From: Bacillota bacterium
GTDB taxonomy: Bacteria; Bacillota; Sulfobacillia; JAJZYS01; JAJYTV01
Assembly: GCA_021793215.1 (NCBI GenBank)
Contig: JAJYTE010000006.1
Coordinates: forward strand, 34,069-98,068
Length of the DNA: 64,000 nt
Reading direction: 5' to 3'
In this document: in pieces, positions 8,903-16,807 of the stretch
Position numbering within the stretch: position 1 is the first letter of the stretch
Layout of the letters: every line of letters starts with the position of its first letter
The notes under the pieces: generated by a model
What the model saw: only the letters and a program-made list of their open reading frames with translations
Database searches by the model: none
Told to the model about the DNA's origin: nothing
Made by a program: the position numbers and the translations under genes

Positions 8903-9528
8903 CGGCGGTGATCTTCGACCTTGATGGGACACTCACGGACACTTTGCCGCTCGTGGTGGTAGCGCTGAATGCAGCGCTCGCGCCGGCGTGGGGTGGACCG
9001 AAGGACTTGGATGCGATGCGCAGCGTCTTCGGTCCCAGCGAGGAGCGCCTCATCGCGCAAGAGGCCCCGGGTGACCCGCACGCGGTCGATCGGTTCTACG
9101 AGGCTTACGGCCGCGAGCATGCGCGTCTCGCGCACCCCTTCGAGGGAGTGCCCGAGATGCTCGGGGAGCTCTTTCGGCGCGGCGTCCGCCTCGGGCTTGT
9201 GACGAACAAGGGCCGCAAGTCCTCGGTGATGACGATCGAGGAGTTCGGCATCGCGAAGTACTTCTCGGCCATCGTCACGGGCGACGACCTGCCGGCACCG
9301 AAGCCGGATCCTTCGGGCATCCTCAAGGTGTTGGCGGCGCTGTCGGTACCGGTGACCGCCACGGCCTACGTCGGCGACACCCGGAACGACATGCGGGCTG
9401 CACACGCCGCAGGCGTTCGGGCGATCGGCGCGGGATGGCAGGCGGGCGACGTCCCGCTGGCGGACGAGGTCCTACGAACGCCAGAAGACGTCCTGAGGCT
9501 ACCGGAGGCCAGGGGCACCAGCAGCTGA
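8899..9528 (+). CDS. HAD-family hydrolase, phosphoglycolate phosphatase-like
   Basis: A 209-aa haloacid dehalogenase phosphatase. Motif I is FDLDGTLTD near the N-terminus, motif II is VTNKGRKS, and motif III/IV is VGDTRNDMRAA, with a helical cap domain after motif I. It most resembles Gph/PpaX phosphatases that remove phosphate from 2-phosphoglycolate or similar small metabolites. The start is TTG 8899, overlapping the nrdR stop; GTG 8908 is a possible alternative. It is the last conventional gene before a selenoprotein gene only 17 nt downstream, possibly in the same transcript. Confidence 0.88.
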   Translation: MTAVIFDLDGTLTDTLPLVVVALNAALAPAWGGPKDLDAMRSVFGPSEERLIAQEAPGDPHAVDRFYEAYGREHARLAHPFEGVPEMLGELFRRGVRLGLVTNKGRKSSVMTIEEFGIAKYFSAIVTGDDLPAPKPDPSGILKVLAALSVPVTATAYVGDTRNDMRAAHAAGVRAIGAGWQAGDVPLADEVLRTPEDVLRLPEARGTSS

Positions 9529-9545
9529 CGAAGGGGGAACGGACC

Positions 9546-10019
9546 GTGGCGAACCTGACGCTCTACACGCTGCACGGCTGACCGTACTGCGCCGTCGTGC
9601 GCGACCGGCTCGGAGAGCTGGGACTGGAGTACCGCTACATCGAGGTTCCGCCGCGCCGTGCGGACCGCCACGCGGTGCGCGAGGTGTCGCAGCAGGAGAC
9701 GGTCCCGGTGCTCGTGATCGAGGAAGACGGAGAACGCACCGTCCTGTCGGACGAGAACGACATCCTCGCGTTCCTCGACGAGCGCTTCGCCGCGCGTTCG
9801 ACCGACGACACGGCCGCACCGTGGGACGAAGCGGCCACTCGCCAGCTCGAGGAAGTCGTGGCGGGTGGCGATGCGCGGGCGCAGGCGCTCTTGGCGCTGG
9901 CGGAACGCGCGCGGGCCTCCGGCGAGATCGATCGCGCGAACTGCCTGCATGCCGCCGCGTGGTACCTGCGGGACGGGCAGCACTGGGCGGCGAGGCAACT
10001 CGAGAGCCTTCGAGGGTAA
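9546..10019 (+). CDS. Selenocysteine-containing glutaredoxin-like protein (UGA read as Sec)
   Basis: The frame opens at GTG 9546 behind AAGGGGG (9531-9537) and reads VANLTLYTLHG, then TGA at 9579-9581, then PYCAVVRDRLGEL. Read through, this is a 157-aa protein whose active site is U-P-Y-C at residues 12-15, exactly where glutaredoxins have C-P-Y-C. The TVPVLVIEEDG segment supplies the conserved cis-Pro, and a helical C-terminal extension of about 70 residues follows. Codons before and after the TGA are in one frame. A 7-bp hairpin (9605-9611 with 9615-9621, loop GGA) lies 23 nt after the UGA, as expected for a bacterial SECIS. An annotation pipeline would truncate this gene to start at 9597. 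Substrate unknown. Confidence 0.85.
9605..9621 (+). promoter_or_regulatory. Candidate SECIS hairpin of the first seleno-redoxin
   Basis: The hairpin is CCGGCTC, GGA, GAGCTGG: seven base pairs, one of them G-U, with a G-rich triloop. The loop lies 31-33 nt after the UGA, inside the 16-37 nt range known for bacterial SECIS loops. A shorter alternative stem (GTCG/CGAC, 9594-9605) overlaps it. A structural prediction only. Confidence 0.5.
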
Positions 10020-10062
10020 CGCGAAGGCTCCCCGTGCTGGCGACGCACGGGGAGCCTTCGCG
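10020..10062. terminator. Bidirectional hairpin between convergent genes
   Basis: A perfect 18-bp inverted repeat (10020-10037 with 10045-10062) has a 7-nt loop and sits directly between the stop of the seleno-redoxin gene and the end of the aldolase gene on the other strand. There is no T-tract on either side, so its role as a two-way transcription stop is inferred from position and stem strength. Confidence 0.75.
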
Positions 10063-10094
10063 CTTCCTGGGAAACGTCGCTCCTCGGACGATCT

Positions 10095-10988
10095 TTAGCG
10101 TGGATGCTGCAGCAGGAGATCGCGGATCCGCAGGGACACGGAGACTGCTTCGTCGAACGGGCGCTGCCAGATGTTCCGCCCGAAGATCAGGCCGGTCGCT
10201 CCAGCCTCCAGCACGGCGCTCGCCTTCGCGACGACCTCGTCCGCCGTGCCCCGCTCTCCCCCTGCGAAGATGACGAGCGTTCGTCCAGCCGACTGCACGA
10301 CGTGACGCAGCATCTCTCCCTCGTTGAGTGCGAGGTCGGAGTAGGGCTTCGGGGAGAGCTTGGCCCTCTCTGGATCGGGCCGTGGGACGTTCAGCTTGAC
10401 CACGTCCGCGCCGAGCTCCTGGGCGACGCGCGCCGCGTAGTCGATGGCGTAGAAGCTGTCCTTGCCGCCGCGCGCCTCGACCGCCGTGCCGCGCGGGTAG
10501 GACCAGACGATCACCGGCATGCCGTAGCGCTCCGCCTCGCGGCGTACCTCGGAGAATTGCAGGAAGTCCTCGTCCTGACGCGCGGACCCGACGTAGAGTG
10601 TGTAACCGACCGCATCGGCGCCGAGCCGCACGGCGTCCTCGACGCTCGCGTTCAGCGGCGAGAGCGGCGCCTCGTCGCTTGGGATCTCGGTCTTGCCGTT
10701 GAGCTTCAGCACGAGCGGCACGCGTCCGGCGTAGTCGGGGAAGTACTTCTCGGCGAGGCCGACCTGCATCGCGATCCCCGAGTAGCCGCCGGCCGCGGCG
10801 ACGCGCAGCTGGAAGTCCGCATCGGCGGACGGAGGGTTCGGGAAGAAGTCGCGCGGGCCGTGTTCAAGCCCCTGGTCGATCGGCAGCAGGAGGAGCGTGC
10901 CGTTCGCCGGGCCGCCTTGGTAGAGCAGCCGGTGCAGCCGCGCCTTCTTGCCGGCGGGAAGCGTGAGGTCCGTGAGGCGGATGGGCAA
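10095..10988 (-). CDS. Class I fructose-bisphosphate aldolase (DhnA/FbaB-like)
   Basis: A DeoC/FbaB-type class I aldolase of 297 aa, expected to interconvert fructose 1,6-bisphosphate with dihydroxyacetone phosphate and glyceraldehyde 3-phosphate. A TIM barrel is indicated by LLPIDQGLEHGP near the N-terminus, VGYTLYVGS in the middle, GADVVKLNVPRP (candidate Schiff-base Lys) and IFAGGERG plus GLIFGRNIWQR in the phosphate-binding C-terminal part. TTG 10988 is preferred over an upstream GTG because AAGGAG lies 8 nt before it. A related activity such as LsrF-like thiolase cannot be fully excluded. Confidence 0.85.
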   Translation of the reverse strand: MPIRLTDLTLPAGKKARLHRLLYQGGPANGTLLLLPIDQGLEHGPRDFFPNPPSADADFQLRVAAAGGYSGIAMQVGLAEKYFPDYAGRVPLVLKLNGKTEIPSDEAPLSPLNASVEDAVRLGADAVGYTLYVGSARQDEDFLQFSEVRREAERYGMPVIVWSYPRGTAVEARGGKDSFYAIDYAARVAQELGADVVKLNVPRPDPERAKLSPKPYSDLALNEGEMLRHVVQSAGRTLVIFAGGERGTADEVVAKASAVLEAGATGLIFGRNIWQRPFDEAVSVSLRIRDLLLQHPR

Positions 10989-11061
10989 CCTGATCGCTCC
11001 TTCGAGATCATCTGGTTTCACTATAGTTGAACGGAAGGATTCGGGAAAGGCGAGCGGCGTG

Positions 11062-11070
11062 TGGTAGAAT
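11062..11070 (+). promoter_or_regulatory. Extended -10 promoter of the unknown gene and second seleno-redoxin
   Basis: TGGTAGAAT is an extended -10 element placed so that transcription would start near 11077. A good ribosome-binding site (GGAGGGGGG) follows at about 11090. Its position argues against the GTG at 11061 as a translation start and for TTG 11106. Confidence 0.55.
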
Positions 11071-11105
11071 CGGCTGAAGAAGCGCCGACGGAGGGGGGAT
11101 ACGCG

Positions 11106-11606
11106 TTGCCGAGGCTCAACAGGGATCTCAAGGCGGAACTGAAGACGACGCTGCCGCTGGCCTTCGCACGTCCCGAGGATCCCCTGCTCGGAGCTACGCT
11201 ACTGGGCATCGTGGTGCGAGATGGGGAAGCGAAGGTGGACGATGCGGTCCTGCATGGCCGCAGCGACCTGGAGCGCGGTATCCGGTTCACGGCCCAGCGG
11301 CCCGAGGAGGTCACGCCGACCGAGCGCTGGGGCGTGGTGTTCATCGCGATGAAGAGCAGTCCGGCGGGCCTCTACTACCAGGGCGCCACGGCGGTGGAAC
11401 TGTTGATCGACCGCCCCGGGCGGCGCGGCTTCCGCGACATCGTGCGATCTGTGAACCGGATGTCCGATGCGGTCTCCGGGGAAGTGGCGCTCGACGCGCT
11501 ATCCGCAGCGGATCGTCAGGCGGTCGTGCGCCTTCTGGAGGAGCGGGGGCGCGACGTCTGGGAGCGGACGCCGCTCGAGCGGCGCCAAGCGATGGTGGGC
11601 GCGTGA
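11106..11606 (+). CDS. Protein of unknown function, coupled to a seleno-redoxin
   Basis: A 166-aa soluble protein with no cysteine, signal peptide or membrane segment. It opens LPRLNRDLKAELKTTLPL, has an alternating hydrophobic middle (GATLLGIVVRDGE, WGVVFIAMKSS) suggesting a mixed alpha/beta fold, and ends in a helical segment (ADRQAVVRLLEERGRDVWE). I do not recognise the family. The TTG start is supported by GGAGGGGGG 7-8 nt upstream. Its stop overlaps the GTG of the next gene by 4 nt (GTGA), so it is translationally coupled to the seleno-redoxin and may work with it. Confidence 0.7.
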   Translation: MPRLNRDLKAELKTTLPLAFARPEDPLLGATLLGIVVRDGEAKVDDAVLHGRSDLERGIRFTAQRPEEVTPTERWGVVFIAMKSSPAGLYYQGATAVELLIDRPGRRGFRDIVRSVNRMSDAVSGEVALDALSAADRQAVVRLLEERGRDVWERTPLERRQAMVGA

Positions 11607-11851
11607 CGCACGAGGTCACCGTCTACACGAGCGGCCCCGGCTGACACGAGTGCCAGACGGCGAAGGAGTTCCTTCGCGCGAACCGCATCGCCTTCACGGA
11701 GAAGCTGATCACCGAACCTGTCAACCGGGCGGAACTCGAGGCGCTCGGCTCGCGGGCTGTGCCGACGCTCGTGATCGACGGCAGGACCTACATCGGATTC
11801 GGCATCCATGAGGCGATGGTCAGAAAAGCGCTCGGCGTGGCGAACGACTGA
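11603..11851 (+). CDS. Selenocysteine-containing NrdH/glutaredoxin-like redoxin (UGA read as Sec)
   Basis: GTG 11603 opens a frame reading VTHEVTVYTSGPG, TGA (11642-11644), HECQTAKEFLR and on to a second TGA at 11849-11851. The 82-aa product is a complete small redoxin: a beta-strand start (VTVYTS), active site U-H-E-C at residues 14-17, SRAVPTLVIDG with the cis-Pro, and YIGFG near the C-terminus as in NrdH/glutaredoxins. The UGA replaces the catalytic N-terminal Cys. A perfect 7-bp hairpin with loop AGTT starts 16 nt after the UGA. Translation is coupled to the unknown upstream gene. Without Sec decoding the gene would be missed completely. Confidence 0.87.
11660..11677 (+). promoter_or_regulatory. 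Candidate SECIS hairpin of the second seleno-redoxin
   Basis: GCGAAGG and CCTTCGC pair perfectly around the tetraloop AGTT. The loop lies 23-26 nt after the UGA and contains the G-U pair of bases typical of SelB-binding bacterial SECIS loops. It is the cleanest of the three candidate elements in the window. Confidence 0.6.
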
Positions 11852-11868
11852 TCGTAGGGCCAGCCGCA

Positions 11869-11899
11869 TGGTAGGATGGCGGGGAGACGACTCCCCGCC
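11869..11899 (+). promoter_or_regulatory. Extended -10 promoter and adjacent hairpin before the MFS gene
   Basis: TGGTAGGAT (11869-11877) is an extended -10 element upstream of the carrier gene. It is followed at once by a 9-bp perfect hairpin GGCGGGGAG/CTCCCCGCC (11878-11899). The hairpin overlaps the expected transcription start, so it more likely ends the upstream seleno-redoxin transcript than forms a leader structure. There is no T-tract. Confidence 0.5.
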
Positions 11900-11928
11900 C
11901 CTTCGTTCGCCTGTGAGGAGCTTGCGCA

Positions 11929-13131
11929 TTGCGTGCCACAGAGCTTCACCCGCGCCAGGCCGTCGTCGCGCCATCGACCTCGCGCGACCCGGCTCCGCGC
12001 AACGTGGGAATCCTGTCCGCCACCACGGCGATGATCGTCGTGGCGCTGTACACATGGTACCCAGTACTGCCGGTGGTGCTGCAGCGTCGCGGCGCCGACC
12101 GGTTCGAGGTCAGTGCGATCTACACGCTGATGGGCTTCGCCTCCTCCGCGCTGCAGATCTACGGCGGTCGTTTGGCAGACCGCCACGGCCGAAAACCGGT
12201 ACTGGCTGTACCTACGTTCGTCGCGGCGGCGCTCTACGGCGTCGCCTTCCTCAGCACGTCGTGGCCGGTGCTCGCGGCCGCCCTCGTCATCCTGAACCTC
12301 ACAAGCGCCATTCAGAGCCCGTCGTTCGTCGCGATCACCGCCGAGTCCGTGCGGGCCGAACGGCGCGCGCAGGCATTCTCGACATTTCAGTTCGCCTCCA
12401 GCTTCGCGACGCTCCTCGGTCCAGCCCTTGGGGCCGCCCTCCTGCCGTCGGTGGACGTCAAGTGGCTGATCGCCCTCACGGCGATCGCGAGCCTTGGGGC
12501 CGCCTGCCTGCGCCTTCTGGCGCTGCGGGAGGTGCACGTCGGCGAGGTACCGCGCCAGCGCATGCCCATCAAGGAGGCGTTCTCCGGGCGGATGCGCCAC
12601 CTGACGCTTGCCTCTACCGCCTTCCTGCTCGTCGCCTCGCTGACGGTGAACGGCCCATTCATCGCGCTCTACGCCCACAACAGCGGTGGCCTTCCGACGG
12701 CGCAGGTCAACCTGCTGTACGCTGTCGCATGGCTGCCCGCCGTGATGCTCTCGTTCTGGCTCGGGCGGCGCATCTCCGCCCTGGGCTCGTCTCGCGCCCT
12801 CGCGGTCGGCGTGGCTGGCCACCTCGCAGTCCTCGGCGTATGGCTTGCGCTGCGCGGCTTCGTGCCGATGGCGCTCCCGCTGATGGCCTCGTTCCTCTTC
12901 TACCAGCTGGCGGTGATCGCGTTCGGCACGCTGCGCATCGAGACGGTCGCTCCGGAGAAGGCGGGCGCGGCGCTCGGCGTGATCGGGACGGTCTCGGGGC
13001 TGGCGGCGGCGCTGGGTCCTGTGGTCGCGGGGGCGGTGGCCGGCGTGCTCGGCCCGCTGGCGGCCTTCGGCCTCGCGGGCGTGGCTGGCGTCTGGACGAT
13101 TCTCTCTCTGCGCAACCTCAGACGCGCATGA
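11929..13131 (+). CDS. Major facilitator superfamily transporter
   Basis: A 400-aa membrane protein with about 12 hydrophobic segments and the MFS loop 2-3 signature (GGRLADRHGRKPVL). The second half is rich in Gly/Ala helices, ending in SLRNLRRA. Substrate unknown; drug or metabolite export is most common for this sort of carrier. The TTG start has GAGGAG 8 nt upstream. Its stop overlaps the glycosylase ATG (ATGA). Confidence 0.88.
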   Translation: MRATELHPRQAVVAPSTSRDPAPRNVGILSATTAMIVVALYTWYPVLPVVLQRRGADRFEVSAIYTLMGFASSALQIYGGRLADRHGRKPVLAVPTFVAAALYGVAFLSTSWPVLAAALVILNLTSAIQSPSFVAITAESVRAERRAQAFSTFQFASSFATLLGPALGAALLPSVDVKWLIALTAIASLGAACLRLLALREVHVGEVPRQRMPIKEAFSGRMRHLTLASTAFLLVASLTVNGPFIALYAHNSGGLPTAQVNLLYAVAWLPAVMLSFWLGRRISALGSSRALAVGVAGHLAVLGVWLALRGFVPMALPLMASFLFYQLAVIAFGTLRIETVAPEKAGAALGVIGTVSGLAAALGPVVAGAVAGVLGPLAAFGLAGVAGVWTILSLRNLRRA

Positions 13132-13844
13132 CGGCGCGGGATCTCCTCGCGCGCCTCGCGCCCCTCTACCCGTCCGAGGGCTGGTGGCCAAGCGCCTCGC
13201 CCTTTGAGACGGCCATTGGCGCGATCCTCGTGCAGGGAGTCGCGTGGCGAGGCGCCGCGAACGCGGTGGCGGGCCTGCGTGACGCGGGACTCCTGAGCGC
13301 GGCAGCCCTCGCGGCAGCCGATCCCTCGCAGATCTCTGAGGCCATCCGTCCCGCGCTCTACCACCACCAGAAGAGCGGTTACCTGCGGTCCTTCGCGACG
13401 TTCGCCTTGTCCATCGGCGCGGTCGAACGCCTCGCGGGCATGCCGCCGAAGCAGCAGATGGAAGCGCTCCTCGGCGTGCGAGGGATCGGGCCGGAGACGG
13501 CCCAGGCGATCATCGTCTACGCCCTCGGCGGCGCCGAACCGGTCGTAGACGCCTACGCCCGGCGCCTCTTCGTACGGACGGGCGCGTCGCCAAACAGCAC
13601 ACCCGCGGCAGTCGAGGAGGCCATGCGCACCGCGATCGGCGTCGATCCGGCGCGCGCAAGGGCGCTTCACGCCGCGGTGGTGGAGCACGCCCGCACCGTC
13701 TGCCGCAGGGCACCGCGCTGCTCGGCCTGCCCCCTCGCGATGGGATGTCCCAAGACTCTTGGAGAAACTGGTGTAGGTAGGGGGTGGCGCGTTGTCTCTC
13801 GCGCAGGGAGTGCGGCCGAAGAAGGCGAAGCAGGAGACGGATGA
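13128..13844 (+). CDS. HhH-GPD DNA glycosylase with C-terminal 4Fe-4S cluster
   Basis: A 238-aa base-excision repair glycosylase of the endonuclease III superfamily. It has the helix-hairpin-helix GVRGIGPETAQAI, the catalytic Asp in VVDAYARRL, and C-x5-C-x2-C-x5-C for an iron-sulfur cluster (CRRAPRC to MGC). The Lys that gives EndoIII its lyase activity is not visible at the HhH turn (GIGPETA). The protein therefore looks like a monofunctional glycosylase, similar to the MagIII 3-methyladenine type. The last 53 nt overlap the start of the next gene. Confidence 0.82.
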   Translation: MTARDLLARLAPLYPSEGWWPSASPFETAIGAILVQGVAWRGAANAVAGLRDAGLLSAAALAAADPSQISEAIRPALYHHQKSGYLRSFATFALSIGAVERLAGMPPKQQMEALLGVRGIGPETAQAIIVYALGGAEPVVDAYARRLFVRTGASPNSTPAAVEEAMRTAIGVDPARARALHAAVVEHARTVCRRAPRCSACPLAMGCPKTLGETGVGRGWRVVSRAGSAAEEGEAGDG

Positions 13845-14265
13845 GGAGCGTCGCCTGCGCCTTCTGAAGGAGCAGGTGGTGCGCGAACTCGGCCTCTGGG
13901 ATAGACTGCTCGCGGAGGGTTGGGGCGGCCTCAGCGCCAAGGAGTCCGGCAGAGTCGGGGGGATCGTCGCCCGGCGGCTGCGCGAGGGGGGAGACGTCGC
14001 GGATCCAGGGGTGAAGGGCGTGCACGCGATCCTGCGCACCAAGCCCGATTGCAGCCTCTGCGAGAAGGCGCAGGCAGCGCTCGAGCGCATCGCGCGGGAC
14101 GTCGCCCTGAAGGTGCAGCGCGTAGAGGTGGACGCGAGCGATCCCGATGCGATGCGCGTTCCGATCGTCGAGATCGAGGGCGTGGAGGTGCAGACGGGCA
14201 AGGTATCCGAGTTTCGGCTGCGCAACTGGCTCAAGGAAAGGGGCTTCTTGGATGCGACTCGCTGA
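13792..14265 (+). CDS. Glutaredoxin-like (DUF836-type) protein with N-terminal extension
   Basis: The 157-aa product has a charged, helical N-terminal half (KKAKQETDEERRLRLLKEQ) of unknown role and a C-terminal thioredoxin fold with C-S-L-C (TKPDCSLCEKA) and VPIVEIEG carrying the cis-Pro. Unlike the three seleno-redoxins nearby it keeps cysteine in its active site. The TTG start follows GGTAGGGGG. It overlaps the glycosylase end and the aminotransferase start, so all three probably share a transcript. Confidence 0.72.
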   Translation: MSLAQGVRPKKAKQETDEERRLRLLKEQVVRELGLWDRLLAEGWGGLSAKESGRVGGIVARRLREGGDVADPGVKGVHAILRTKPDCSLCEKAQAALERIARDVALKVQRVEVDASDPDAMRVPIVEIEGVEVQTGKVSEFRLRNWLKERGFLDATR

Positions 14266-15442
14266 TCGTGTTGGGCTCCTCAGACCCTCCCCGACCATGG
14301 CGCTCGACGCGAAGGCGAAGGAACTTGCGCGCACCGGTCGATCGGTGATCTCCTTCGGAGTCGGAGAGCCGGACTTCGACACGCCCGACGTGATCAAGCA
14401 GGCCGCGATCGCGGCGCTCGAGGCGGGCAGGACGAAGTACACGCCGGTCGCCGGCGTGCCGGAACTGCGCGAGGCCATCGCGCAGCGCTTTCTGCGGGAG
14501 CAGGGGACGGAGTACCCGGCGCAGGGCGTCGTGGTGACCGTGGGCGCCAAGCAGGCACTCTACCAGATCTTCCAAGTGCTGATCGACCCGGGCGACGAGG
14601 TGATCGTCCCGGCGCCCTACTGGGTTACCTACCCGGACCAGATCACGCTCGCCGGCGGCAAGCCGGTGATCCTTCCCGCCGGGATCGAGCGCGGCTTCGC
14701 CCTGACGCTCGAGGACCTCGTGGGCGCCGCGACCGAGAGGACGCGGGCGATCGTGCTCAACTCGCCCCAGAACCCCGCCGGCTCGGTGCTCGACCCGAAG
14801 GAGGTCGTGCGGATCGCCGAGTGGGCGGCGCAGCGGGGCATCGCCATCATCTCCGATGAAGTCTATGGCAAGCTGCTCTACGATGGCGCGCAGCACCGCT
14901 CTCCCGCCAGCGCCAGCGCTGCCGCCCGCGAGGCGACGATCGTCGTCGACGCCGTCTCGAAGACCTACGCGATGACCGGTTGGCGGATCGGCTGGCTGCT
15001 CACCTCGGACGTGAAGCTCGCCTCCGCCGTCGCGAACCTCCAGAGCCAGTCGACCTCGAACGCGAACTCGATCGCGCAGTACGCGGCGATCGCCGCGCTC
15101 ACGGGCCACGACGCGGCCCTGCCGGCGATGGTCAAGGCGTTCTCCGCGCGGCGCGACATGATGGTTGAGGCGCTTCGTCGGATCCCGGGGTTCGAGGTGG
15201 ACGTGCCGCGGGGCGCATTCTACTGCTTCCCGCGCGTTCGCGAACTGCTGGCGTCGCCGCCGCGCGGCTTGCGCTTCGCCGACGCGGACGCGCTCGCCGC
15301 CTACCTTCTGGAGGAGACCGGCGTGGCGCTGGTGCCGGGCAGCGGCTTCGGCATGCCCGAGTACGTGCGCCTCTCCTACGCGACCAGTGAAGACAACATC
15401 CGCGAGGGCCTCTCCCGCGTCGCGAAGGCGCTCGGCGCCTGA
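14252..15442 (+). CDS. Class I/II PLP-dependent aminotransferase (aspartate aminotransferase-like)
   Basis: A fold-type I transaminase of 396 aa. Visible signatures are GVGEPDFDTP, the cofactor pocket in VTVGAKQALYQ, NSPQNPAG, SDEVYGKL, the PLP lysine in VSKTYAMTGWRIGW, and the substrate-binding Arg in YVRLSYA. The family includes aspartate/prephenate and other aminotransferases, so the exact substrate is open. ATG 14252 follows AAAGGGG. The gene starts inside the end of the redoxin gene, and its stop overlaps the murD ATG by one base. Confidence 0.9.
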   Translation: MRLADRVGLLRPSPTMALDAKAKELARTGRSVISFGVGEPDFDTPDVIKQAAIAALEAGRTKYTPVAGVPELREAIAQRFLREQGTEYPAQGVVVTVGAKQALYQIFQVLIDPGDEVIVPAPYWVTYPDQITLAGGKPVILPAGIERGFALTLEDLVGAATERTRAIVLNSPQNPAGSVLDPKEVVRIAEWAAQRGIAIISDEVYGKLLYDGAQHRSPASASAAAREATIVVDAVSKTYAMTGWRIGWLLTSDVKLASAVANLQSQSTSNANSIAQYAAIAALTGHDAALPAMVKAFSARRDMMVEALRRIPGFEVDVPRGAFYCFPRVRELLASPPRGLRFADADALAAYLLEETGVALVPGSGFGMPEYVRLSYATSEDNIREGLSRVAKALGA

Positions 15443-16767
15443 TGCTGCCCTCAAGCCTCTCGGGCGCCGTTTCGGCGCTCGTAGGCTACGGGCGCGCCCA
15501 CCGTTCGCTCGCCGCACGCCTGCGCCTCGAAGGCGCGGAGGTGTACGCGTTCGACCGCAGCGAGGATGCCAGGGCCCTTGCGGAACAGGATGGCGTGCCC
15601 GGCGAGTTCGGCGAGGGTTACCTCGAGGCGCTGGGTGCGCTGCGCCCGGCGTACGCCTTCATCACGCCGGGAATGCGCAAGGACCTGTCGGCCTTCGCCG
15701 ACCTGGCCGCCCGCGGCACCCAGCTGACCTCCGAGACGGCCTTCTTCTTCGCGCGCCGCCGTCGGCCTGTGCTGGCCATCACGGGATCTGCGGGCAAGAC
15801 GACGACGACGACGCTCTGCGGCCGCATCCTGGCGCGGCAGGGCATCGCCGCCGCCGTATGCGGGAACATCGGACGTCCGCTCTCGCAGGCGCTCTGGGAC
15901 GAAGAGGAGATCGCGCTCTACGTCGCGGAGCTCTCCTCCTTCCAGCTGCAGAACCTCACCGCGAGCCCGGAGATCGCGGGCCTTCTCAACATCCGACCGA
16001 ACCACCTCGACATCCACCCGACGTTCGAGGACTACGCAGACAGCAAGTGGCGCATCGCGCGCTACCAGGACGCCTCTGGCGTCGTCGTCCTCCCGGTGGA
16101 CCTGCTCCATTCCGCGCGTGATCTCCCTGGCGAGGTCCGCTCTTTCAGCGCGCGCGAGGACGCGGACGCGACCCTGCGCGGCGACCTTCTCACCCTGCAC
16201 GGACGGCCACTCGCAGAGCGCGCGAGCCTCCTCCTGCCTGGCCGCCACAACGTGGAGAACGCCCTTGCCGCCGCGCTCCTGTCGGAGGCCGCCGGCGCGG
16301 AGGATGCGGCCATCGCGCGAGAGATCCAGGTGTTCGGCGGCGTGCCGCACCGGCTCGAACTGGTGGCCCTGCGCGCGGGGGTGCGCTTCGTCAACGACTC
16401 GATCGCGACGGCTCCCGACCGAACGATGGCCGCCTTCGACGCCCTCGAAGGTCCGTTCGTCTGGCTGGCTGGCGGATACGACAAGCACCTCGACTACCGG
16501 GGCCTTGTGCAGCAGCTTCATGGAGTGAAGCTCGCGTGCCTCTTTGGGCCCGTCGGCATGACGCTGCTCGGTCTCCTCCGGGGGGTGGGCGTCGCGGCCG
16601 AGCACTACCCGGCGTTCGACGACGCGGTACGCCACGCGCTGTCGGCGGCGGTCCCCGGCGACACGGTCCTGCTCTCACCGGCCGCCGCCTCGTACGATTC
16701 CTTCCGCAGCTATGAGGAGCGCGGCGAGCGCTTCCGTCAGCTCGTCGCAGAGAACGCCCCGCAGTAG
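15442..16767 (+). CDS. murD: UDP-N-acetylmuramoylalanine--D-glutamate ligase
   Basis: MurD adds D-glutamate to UDP-MurNAc-L-Ala in peptidoglycan precursor synthesis. The 441-aa product has an N-terminal Rossmann domain, the ATP-binding loop TGSAGKTTTTT, ELSSFQLQ, the RPNHLDIHPTFEDYADSKWRI region (Mg and carbamylated-Lys zone) and the C-terminal domain with AGGYDKHLDYRGL and LSPAAASYDSF. The loop has Ser-Ala where most MurD have Thr-Asn, a modest departure. It is not in a dcw cluster here but follows an aminotransferase gene. Confidence 0.9.
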   Translation: MLPSSLSGAVSALVGYGRAHRSLAARLRLEGAEVYAFDRSEDARALAEQDGVPGEFGEGYLEALGALRPAYAFITPGMRKDLSAFADLAARGTQLTSETAFFFARRRRPVLAITGSAGKTTTTTLCGRILARQGIAAAVCGNIGRPLSQALWDEEEIALYVAELSSFQLQNLTASPEIAGLLNIRPNHLDIHPTFEDYADSKWRIARYQDASGVVVLPVDLLHSARDLPGEVRSFSAREDADATLRGDLLTLHGRPLAERASLLLPGRHNVENALAAALLSEAAGAEDAAIAREIQVFGGVPHRLELVALRAGVRFVNDSIATAPDRTMAAFDALEGPFVWLAGGYDKHLDYRGLVQQLHGVKLACLFGPVGMTLLGLLRGVGVAAEHYPAFDDAVRHALSAAVPGDTVLLSPAAASYDSFRSYEERGERFRQLVAENAPQ

Positions 16768-16807
16768 CCGGGGCGCGTGCACTGCCGCATGCGTCAGAAC
16801 CAGGACA

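Noticed and set aside
11061..11105. GTG 11061 as start of the unknown gene
   Set aside because: The promoter -10 (11065-11070) lies within this stretch and a strong ribosome-binding site precedes TTG 11106.
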